A stretch of DNA of 5,254 bases from an uncultured bacterium (GTDB lineage Bacteria > Bacteroidota > Bacteroidia > Chitinophagales > Chitinophagaceae). Position 1 is the stretch's first letter; each line of letters opens with the position of its first letter. Positions 1 through 5,254 of this stretch are shown piece after piece. A program made the position numbers and the translations under genes. Location: positions 1 to 5,254 of the forward strand of contig CAJBPC010000152.1 of NCBI GenBank assembly GCA_903957405.1, read 5' to 3'. The notes below the pieces were generated by a model that saw nothing but the letters and a program-made list of their open reading frames with translations, made no database searches and had not been told where the DNA came from.

Positions 1-1
1 A

Positions 2-43
2 GGCCGCAGGACAAGGGTGGCCGATATCGTGCTGAAGAAATAA
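2..43 (+). CDS. C-terminal tail of an unidentified protein (partial)
   Basis: Only the last 13 codons are inside the window. Read in frame 2 they give GRRTRVADIVLKK followed by TAA at 41-43. This frame is preferred because a strong hairpin starts about 20 bp after the stop, as expected for a gene end. Frame 1 stays open to 147 but would have to run through that hairpin, and its peptide looks like non-coding translation. Frame 3 stops at 33-35. The fragment is too short and too basic and generic to assign a family, so no function is proposed. Confidence 0.5.
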   Translation, partial: GRRTRVADIVLKK

Positions 44-63
44 ATAAATATAAGCTCGTATCG

Positions 64-101
64 AACGACCCGGCAGGTGCACCATCTCCTGCCGGGTCGT
101 T
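64..101 (+). terminator. Probable intrinsic transcription terminator hairpin
   Basis: A perfect 14-bp inverted repeat is seen: AACGACCCGGCAGG at 64-77 and its exact reverse complement CCTGCCGGGTCGTT at 88-101, separated by a 10-base loop (TGCACCATCT). The stem is GC-rich in the middle. It is followed by only a short T run (TTT at 100-102), and the A's on the left arm (64-65) mirror this. It lies 20 bp past the stop of the upstream gene and about 90 bp before the lipoprotein gene, so it most likely ends the upstream transcript. The symmetric ends mean it could work to some extent on both strands, but nothing on the - strand needs it here. Confidence 0.75.
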
Positions 102-192
102 TCAGTACATGATTGTGTGCCGGCAGCCGCTGCGGAAAATCGTGTAATTTAGTGTTCGCTGCGTTTCATTCATCTTTCATCAACACGCGACC

Positions 193-666
193 ATGGATAA
201 AAAAATATGCACGATCCTGTCATTGCTGATTCTTTTTGCATCATGCAGGCAAAGCGGGTCAGAGCAGACAGCGATCGATCCGCCTGTCGTACAGGAGCAG
301 AAGCCCGTCACCATAGCACCACTTCCGGAGGCGTCTGAAAAGCCCGCCGACAGCATCGCGCCTGCTGCCGACACCGCCGGGGATAAACGCATCCGCGACT
401 TCCTGATGTCCACCGCGGGCACCTTCGGCTGGGAGACCAAGGCTGACGAGATATCCTTTGATTTTTTCCCCGATGGACGGCTGCACATCCAGGGACCCGA
501 CGGCGAGGCGACCATGTGGGCTGGCCGATGGAAGCTTTCGGGCGACAAGCTGACACTTGACCGCACCGACCTCGGCAGGACCGTGACGCACACCGTGAGG
601 ATCGATGGCAAGAAACTCATGTTGGACAGTAAGGCGTATACACGCTACGTCCCCTATCGGGACTGA
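193..666 (+). CDS. Predicted lipoprotein with small C-terminal lipocalin-like beta domain
   Basis: A 157-residue protein with a short basic start (MDKK), a hydrophobic stretch at residues 7-17 and a near-consensus lipobox FASC with the acylated Cys at residue 18, so it should be anchored in the inner or outer membrane. Residues 19-65 form a low-complexity Pro/Ala/Glu/Gln-rich tether. Residues 66-157 look like one compact beta-rich domain: an FFPDGRLHI strand-turn-strand at 91-99, WAGRWKLSGDKLTLD at 109-123, and GKKLMLDSKAYTRYVP near the end. The 'W.L.GDKLTL' pattern recalls small lipocalin-like or META/NlpE-like lipoproteins of Bacteroidota, but the match is by style only and no ligand can be named. 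The ATG at 193 is chosen because it directly precedes the signal peptide; no Shine-Dalgarno is visible, which is normal in this phylum. A + strand gene for another predicted exported protein begins 67 bp downstream. Confidence 0.85.
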   Translation: MDKKICTILSLLILFASCRQSGSEQTAIDPPVVQEQKPVTIAPLPEASEKPADSIAPAADTAGDKRIRDFLMSTAGTFGWETKADEISFDFFPDGRLHIQGPDGEATMWAGRWKLSGDKLTLDRTDLGRTVTHTVRIDGKKLMLDSKAYTRYVPYRD

Positions 667-733
667 GGGGAAGTACCCGCTGCCGGTCGGCATATGTCTC
701 AGATCATCATTCCGGTGGATAATCACTAACGTC

Positions 734-1138
734 ATGCGCATGTTTCCCTTGTTGATCTTTTTATGCATCCAGCCAGCGGTGTTTTCTTTCAGCCAGGGGA
801 TTCACTACATCTGTTACAGGTCTGATGACGCCCGCAGCCCTTCGATTTCCGTTAGATTCAGCGATGACAGGGCCGTGTCAATTACCTACGCCGGCCGGAA
901 GGAATCCATCCCGCTAAGGTTCGTGAAGCGCAGCATCGTTGACGGATATGCCACGACAGAAGATGAATATGTGGAGATCGTCAAGGGTCGGAAGACAGGC
1001 AGCTACCGGTTCATCCATGCAGGGATATGGGACTATGTCGTCTACCGCCGGTTAAAGGACGGCCGGCAGTTCCGCTTCACGATCGACCACGAGGCGGCGC
1101 TGGAGGATGGGGAGTACCGGAAGACGGCGTGTTTTTGA
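734..1138 (+). CDS. Predicted secreted protein of unknown function
   Basis: A 134-residue protein. The frame is open back to at least 605, but that ATG lies inside the preceding gene. Starting at the ATG at 734 puts a clean signal peptide at the N-terminus: MRM, a hydrophobic core at residues 4-12, and likely cleavage after residue 20 (SFS|QG), leaving an N-terminal Gln. A second ATG at 740 would also work. The mature part, about 114 residues, is rich in charged residues and alternating hydrophobics (ISVRFSDD, AVSITYAG, IPLRFVKRSIVDGYATTEDE, GSYRFIHAGIWDYVVYRR), which suggests an all-beta fold. It has mature Cys residues at about 26 and at the penultimate position (ACF end), so a disulphide is possible. 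I do not recognise a family. It sits 67 bp after the lipoprotein gene and before recG in the same direction and could share a transcript with either. Confidence 0.75.
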   Translation: MRMFPLLIFLCIQPAVFSFSQGIHYICYRSDDARSPSISVRFSDDRAVSITYAGRKESIPLRFVKRSIVDGYATTEDEYVEIVKGRKTGSYRFIHAGIWDYVVYRRLKDGRQFRFTIDHEAALEDGEYRKTACF

Positions 1139-1221
1139 ACCGATCGTCGAATGCCATCCTGCAGGAGTGCCGGCTGACAATCATGCAGGAATTGCATATC
1201 TCTGTGATGACAGGCAGACAG

Positions 1222-3375
1222 ATGGTGCCAGTCGAAGATTTCCGCCTAATTTTGTCCAAAAAAATCTCCCGTCTAAGCCCCATATTATCCAATCCGATCG
1301 AGTACCTCAAAGGCGTCGGCCCATTGCGTGCCGACCTGCTCAAAAAGGAACTCGGTATTTTCTCCTTCGGGCAGTTACTCGATCATTTCCCCTATCGGTA
1401 TGTTGATAAGACCCGCATCGGTTCCATCTCAGACATCAACCCGCAGACGGAGCACATCCTTCTGGCCGGCGTGATCACCGACATGGAGACAAGCGGGGAG
1501 AAGCGCGGCAGGCGGATGACTGCCATGCTCCGCGACCGGTCCGGGACCCTCGAGCTCACCTGGTTCCAGGGCATCACCTGGATACAGAAAAACATCTTCC
1601 CGGGGACGGTGTATCTCGTCTACGGAAAGCCCGGCTTCTTCATGGGCCGGCCCCAGATGACCCATCCCGAGGTCGAACCCATGCAGCCCGAAGGCGGGGA
1701 GGCGAGGAGCTTCATGGAGCCCGTCTATCCCTCGACGGAGAAGCTGAAAGTGCGCGGACTAACGGGAAGGCATATCGGAAAACTCACATACACGCTCTTC
1801 TCGATGATCGGGGAGAAGGATATCCCGGAGAACCTCCCGGCGGGCATGCTCCAGTCCCTTGGGCTGCCCTCGCGCTGGAAGGCCTATCGCGACATCCATT
1901 TCCCGTCAGCGGCGCAGGACTGTGAGCGCGCGATAGAACGGATAAAGTACGAAGAGCTTTTCATCGCGCAACTGCGCCTGGGCATGTTGCGTTCCACGCG
2001 GCACAGATTCTCGAAGGGATCATACTTCGGAAAGGTCGGGCCGCTTTTCAATGATTTCTACGGGAAATATCTTCCGTTCAGCCTCACCGGCGCACAGAAA
2101 CGCGTCCTGAAGGAGATCCGCAAGGATACCGGCAGTGGCCGTCAGATGAACCGGCTGCTGCAGGGAGACGTCGGCAGCGGCAAGACGATTGTCGCATTGA
2201 TGAGCATGCTCATCGCGGCGGATAACGGCTTTCAGAGTTGCATGATGGCGCCTACGGAGATCCTTGCACAGCAGCATTTCATCGGGCTTTCAGCACTGCT
2301 GAAGGAAATGCCCGTGACGGTCGAACTGCTGACCGGTTCTACGAAGACGGCGGAACGAAGGCGCATCCTGCAGTCTGCCGCCGACGGAAGCCTGCATATC
2401 CTCATCGGCACGCATGCGCTGATCGAGCAGCCGGTGAAATTCACCAACCTCGGCCTGGCGATCGTTGATGAACAACACCGCTTCGGCGTGGCGCAGCGGG
2501 CAAGGCTGTGGGAGAAAGGGGAGACGCCGCCGCATGTGCTGGTGATGACCGCTACCCCGATCCCCAGGACGCTCGCGATGACCGCCTATGGCGACCTCGA
2601 CTACAGCGTGATGGATGAAATGCCTCCGGGACGACTGCCGATCCAAACGGTGCATCGCATGGAAGACCGCAGGCCGCAGGTGATGGAGTTCATCAAAAAA
2701 GAGATCGCCCTGGGACGGCAGGCATATATCATCTTCCCGCTGATCGAAGAAAGCGATAAGGTCGATTATGAAAACCTCATGAATGGGTACGAACAGGTGA
2801 AGGCATGGTTTCCGGAGCCGCAGTACTGGATCAGCATGGTGCACGGACGCATGAAGCCGGCGCAGAAGGAAGAGAACATGCAGCGCTTCGTTCGGAATGA
2901 TACACAGATCATGGTTTCCACCACGGTGATCGAGGTAGGCGTCAACGTCCCCAACGCTTCTGTCATGGTGATAGAAAGTGCGGAGAAGTTCGGACTCAGC
3001 CAGCTGCACCAGCTGCGCGGAAGAGTGGGAAGGGGCAGTGAGAAAAGCTACTGCATCCTCCTGACGGGCAACAAGATCTCGAGGGATGGCAAGGAACGGC
3101 TAGGCGTGCTCTGCGCAACGAACGACGGATTCCGCATCGCGGAGAAGGATCTGGAACTGCGCGGCCCGGGCGATATCGAGGGTACCCGCCAGAGTGGAGC
3201 GCTCAATTTCAAACTGGCCAATATCCTCACCGACAGGGCCCTGCTGGAAAAAGCAAAAGAGCTCTCCGCCCAACTGCTCGACCGGGATCCCGATCTTATC
3301 CTGCAGGAGCATGCCGGACTGAAGGACCATCTTGCATCATCACAAGGAAAGAACCCGTGGAGCCGCATATCTTAA
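1222..3375 (+). CDS. recG: ATP-dependent DNA helicase RecG
   Basis: RecG is a superfamily 2 double-stranded DNA translocase that reverses stalled replication forks and migrates Holliday junctions in recombinational repair. Numbering from the ATG at 1222 (717 residues; family about 690-710): the N-terminal NPIEYLKGVGP segment is at 24-34, the wedge/OB-fold domain that grips the junction at about 78-140, Walker A GDVGSGKT at 315-322, motif Ia APTEILAQQH at 343-352, LTGSTK at 370-375, IGTHALI at 395-401, Walker B DEQH at 416-419, motif III TATPIPRT at 443-450, HGRMKP at 541-546, STTVIEVGVNVP at 566-577, QLRGRVGRG at 597-605, and the RecG-specific TRG region DGFRIAEKDLELRGPGDIEG ending in TRQSG at 635-659. 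All catalytic residues seen are intact, so it should be active. The start is uncertain: conserved sequence begins around residue 20, and the alternatives are ATG 1183, ATG 1207 and TTG 1252. The frame is open upstream to 1027, overlapping the previous gene. No ribosome binding site decides between them. Confidence 0.97.
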   Translation: MVPVEDFRLILSKKISRLSPILSNPIEYLKGVGPLRADLLKKELGIFSFGQLLDHFPYRYVDKTRIGSISDINPQTEHILLAGVITDMETSGEKRGRRMTAMLRDRSGTLELTWFQGITWIQKNIFPGTVYLVYGKPGFFMGRPQMTHPEVEPMQPEGGEARSFMEPVYPSTEKLKVRGLTGRHIGKLTYTLFSMIGEKDIPENLPAGMLQSLGLPSRWKAYRDIHFPSAAQDCERAIERIKYEELFIAQLRLGMLRSTRHRFSKGSYFGKVGPLFNDFYGKYLPFSLTGAQKRVLKEIRKDTGSGRQMNRLLQGDVGSGKTIVALMSMLIAADNGFQSCMMAPTEILAQQHFIGLSALLKEMPVTVELLTGSTKTAERRRILQSAADGSLHILIGTHALIEQPVKFTNLGLAIVDEQHRFGVAQRARLWEKGETPPHVLVMTATPIPRTLAMTAYGDLDYSVMDEMPPGRLPIQTVHRMEDRRPQVMEFIKKEIALGRQAYIIFPLIEESDKVDYENLMNGYEQVKAWFPEPQYWISMVHGRMKPAQKEENMQRFVRNDTQIMVSTTVIEVGVNVPNASVMVIESAEKFGLSQLHQLRGRVGRGSEKSYCILLTGNKISRDGKERLGVLCATNDGFRIAEKDLELRGPGDIEGTRQSGALNFKLANILTDRALLEKAKELSAQLLDRDPDLILQEHAGLKDHLASSQGKNPWSRIS

Positions 3376-3432
3376 GCATGATATTAACAACATCTATAGG
3401 ATTTTAACTTTACTTTTAGCATCTAGACGCAC
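3376..3432 (+). promoter_or_regulatory. AT-rich gap with candidate Bacteroidota-type promoter
   Basis: The 57 bp between recG and the surface-protein gene are clearly richer in A and T than the flanking genes. Two overlapping near matches to the Bacteroidota -7 element (TAnnTTTG) occur, TAACTTTA at 3405-3412 and TACTTTTA at 3411-3418, each with one mismatch at the last base. No TTG -33 element is found at the usual distance upstream, so this is a weak call. No terminator hairpin for recG is visible here, so read-through from recG is also possible. Confidence 0.3.
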
Positions 3433-5254
3433 ATGATGAAAATTCACCCATACCGATTGGCAATTCTGCTGACGTTGTCACTGAACCTTCACGTGGCGGC
3501 TATCGCACAGCGTTCGTCCTTTTACTACGCTCTCGAGTTCACGGAGAACAAAGGGCAGTGGGGCGATCGCTTCCAGTACCGTTCAGAAGTCGGCAACGGG
3601 GCATTCTTCCTGCATCCCGACGGGTTCACCGTCCTGCAGCATGATGAGCGGGATTACAATCGCGTCATGGAGATGCTGCACGGACACAACCACTCCGCGG
3701 AGGAAAACACCGCAACGAACGCGGCGGGACCCGAAAAACATCCCGGGCAGGATGGATTCTCCATGCGCTCGCACGCCTATCGGGTGACCTTCGACGGGGC
3801 GAACAAAGACCTCCGCCCGGAGGGAGAGAAGATGGTGCAGACGAATATCAGCTATTTCCTGGGGAAAGACCCCTCGGCATGGAAGAGCGGGGTGAGCTCC
3901 TATCAAGTCATTACTTACAGGAACGTATACCCGAAAATAGACATCCGCTATTACTCCGAGGCAGGCCGCCTCAAATACGACATCATCGCCCATCCGGGAG
4001 CTGATATTTCGGCTATCCGTATGCGTTATGAAGGCGCGGAGGGTCTCGGCGTCGTGAAAGGACAGCTGGTCGTGAAGACATCCGTCGGGGAGACCCGCGA
4101 GCTGGAACCCTATACGTACCAGTTATCGGGATCCGAAAAACGGGAAGTCTCCTGCGCTTTCAATGTGAAGGGCGATGTCGTCACCTTCTCCGTCAAGAAC
4201 CATGACCGTACCCGTGACCTGATCATTGACCCGACGCTGGTATTCGGCACCTATACCGGAAGCCGCTCCAGCAACTGGGGGTACACCGCCACACCCGGGC
4301 CTGACGGCAGCTTTTTCGCCGGCGGCATCGTCTTCGGCACAGGGTATCCCATCACGTTGGGTGCCATCCAGGGCATATACCGCGGTGGGAATGTAGACAT
4401 CGGCATCACGCGGTTCAGTCCGGATGGTCGCGCACGCATCTATTCCACCTATATCGGCGGTGACGGGGACGATATCCCCCATAGCCTTATTTCCGACCGG
4501 CAGGGCAACCTGGTCGTTCTCGGCCGCACGACTTCCTCCAACTATCCTTCCACCGGTGCCAATGTGGGTACACGCGGTGCGACGGACATCATCATCACAA
4601 AGATCAATGCGGCCGGTACGGCCCTGATTGGTTCTGTGGTCATGGGCGGCAGCGGTCCGGACGGTGCCAATATCGACGGGTCGATCACCCCGCCCAACTG
4701 CACCTCACTGTTGTACAACTACGGCGACAATGCCCGCAGTGAAGTGATCCTTGACGATGCAAACAATGTATACATTGCCGCGAGTACCGAGTCGTCGAAC
4801 TTCCCGGTGGTGAACGCGGTACAGTCGACACGCGGCGGCAACCAGGATGCTGTCGTCATCAAGATGTCTCCCAACCTGAACACGGTCCTCTTCAGCACCT
4901 ATCTTGGCGGTGCGGCCGATGACGCGGGCTTCGTACTCAAGCTGCATCCTGTTACAGGCGATATCTATGTGGCCGGGGCGACTTCCAGCCTCAATTTCCC
5001 GGGTAACAAAACAGGGGTGATTCAGCCGACATTCCAGGGACAGATAGACGGATACGTCGCAGTCCTCAGCAACGACGGCTCCAACCTCATACGATCCACT
5101 TACCTGGCAACGCCTGCCACCGATATCATCTATGGTATACAGTTCGACAAGAACGGGTATCCTTATGTGATGGGCATCTCACTCGGCAACTGGCCCGTAC
5201 TCAATGCCGCTTATTCGAATCCGGGTGCCAAACAGTTCATCTCCAAACTCAGAG
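3433..5254 (+). CDS. Large exported SBBP beta-propeller protein (partial, 3' end missing)
   Basis: The frame starts with ATG ATG at 3433 and stays open to the window end, giving the first 607 residues. Residues 1-25 are a signal peptide with likely cleavage AIA|Q. Residues about 36-267 resemble the N-terminal domain called DUF7948 found before propeller repeats: it opens with FTENKGQWGDRFQY, contains NISYFLGKDPSAWKSGVSSY (138-157) and YRNVYPKIDIRYY (162-174), and closes with DLIIDPTLVFGTY (262-274). From 268 on, SBBP-type repeats (seven-bladed propeller-like) appear: STYIGGDGDD at 338, STYLGGAADD at 488 and STYLATPATD at 555, each followed by a strand and an aromatic-Pro ending (YP 306, YP 372, FP 458, FP 523, WP 588). 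Relatives in Bacteroidota are often over 1000 residues with C-terminal Ig/PKD-like modules and a type IX secretion sorting domain; here that part is outside the window, so surface display or secretion by type IX is inference. The likely role is structural, adhesive or binding; no enzyme motif is seen. Confidence 0.9.
   Translation, partial: MMKIHPYRLAILLTLSLNLHVAAIAQRSSFYYALEFTENKGQWGDRFQYRSEVGNGAFFLHPDGFTVLQHDERDYNRVMEMLHGHNHSAEENTATNAAGPEKHPGQDGFSMRSHAYRVTFDGANKDLRPEGEKMVQTNISYFLGKDPSAWKSGVSSYQVITYRNVYPKIDIRYYSEAGRLKYDIIAHPGADISAIRMRYEGAEGLGVVKGQLVVKTSVGETRELEPYTYQLSGSEKREVSCAFNVKGDVVTFSVKNHDRTRDLIIDPTLVFGTYTGSRSSNWGYTATPGPDGSFFAGGIVFGTGYPITLGAIQGIYRGGNVDIGITRFSPDGRARIYSTYIGGDGDDIPHSLISDRQGNLVVLGRTTSSNYPSTGANVGTRGATDIIITKINAAGTALIGSVVMGGSGPDGANIDGSITPPNCTSLLYNYGDNARSEVILDDANNVYIAASTESSNFPVVNAVQSTRGGNQDAVVIKMSPNLNTVLFSTYLGGAADDAGFVLKLHPVTGDIYVAGATSSLNFPGNKTGVIQPTFQGQIDGYVAVLSNDGSNLIRSTYLATPATDIIYGIQFDKNGYPYVMGISLGNWPVLNAAYSNPGAKQFISKLR

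Noticed and set aside
113..152. Possible promoter for the lipoprotein gene: TAATTTAG at 145-152 with TTG at 113-115
   Set aside because: The -7 element has one mismatch and the spacing of about 29 bp is too long for the Bacteroidota -33/-7 arrangement; not strong enough to annotate.
259..768. - strand open frame (169 codons) opposite the lipoprotein gene
   Set aside because: The + strand frame has a clear signal peptide and lipobox and explains the region; the reverse translation is Arg/His/Gly-rich without recognisable features.
1158..1197. Small palindromes and repeats (CCTGCAGG; ATGCA...TGCAT; repeated TGCAGGA) before recG
   Set aside because: Arms of only 4-5 bp with no T tract or conserved riboswitch-like pattern; expected by chance in this composition.
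1027..1221. Upstream extension of the recG frame to the ATG at 1027
   Set aside because: It would overlap the end of the preceding gene by 112 bp and add 65 residues with no resemblance to RecG N-termini; the protein would be far longer than the family.
2290..3009. Long - strand open frame (239 codons) opposite recG
   Set aside because: It lies fully antisense to conserved helicase motifs of recG; its His/Arg/Leu-rich translation is typical of the complement of a GC-rich coding frame, and no start signal or domain is seen.
3583..3993. - strand open frame (136 codons) at the start of the surface-protein gene
   Set aside because: It is antisense to the recognisable N-terminal domain of the long + strand frame from 3433 to the window end, which is clearly the real gene.

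Overview
The window looks like a piece of a Bacteroidota chromosome, most likely from a moderately GC-rich member of the Chitinophagia/Sphingobacteriia type. Three things suggest this. The last gene encodes a large secreted beta-propeller protein of the kind found in gliding and type IX secretion bacteria. The start codons lack clear Shine-Dalgarno sequences. The secreted proteins have signal peptides ending in ...(A/S)|Q, which is common in this phylum. The taxonomic call is inference from protein style, not from a marker gene comparison.

All recognisable genes lie on the + strand. Layout: (1) the last 13 codons of an unidentified gene (stop at 41-43), followed by a strong, perfect 14-bp hairpin (64-101) that probably ends its transcript; (2) a 157-residue predicted lipoprotein with a Pro/Ala-rich tether and a small C-terminal beta domain (193-666); (3) a 134-residue predicted secreted protein of unknown function (734-1138); (4) recG, the ATP-dependent branch-migrating DNA helicase, complete with all helicase motifs and the TRG motif (about 1222-3375, start uncertain); (5) a 57-bp AT-rich gap with promoter-like character; (6) the first 607 residues of a large exported protein with an N-terminal DUF7948-like domain followed by SBBP-type beta-propeller repeats, cut off by the window end (3433-5254).

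The two small envelope proteins and recG follow each other in the same direction with gaps of 67 and about 83 bp, so they may be co-transcribed. They share no evident function, however: recG is a housekeeping DNA repair and replication-fork gene, and its neighbours are envelope or surface proteins. The final gene probably has its own promoter. I see no RNA genes, CRISPR, insertion sequences, phage genes or a new multi-gene system. The points most worth checking are the start of recG, the two small uncharacterised exported proteins, and the repeat architecture and His-rich insert of the surface protein.
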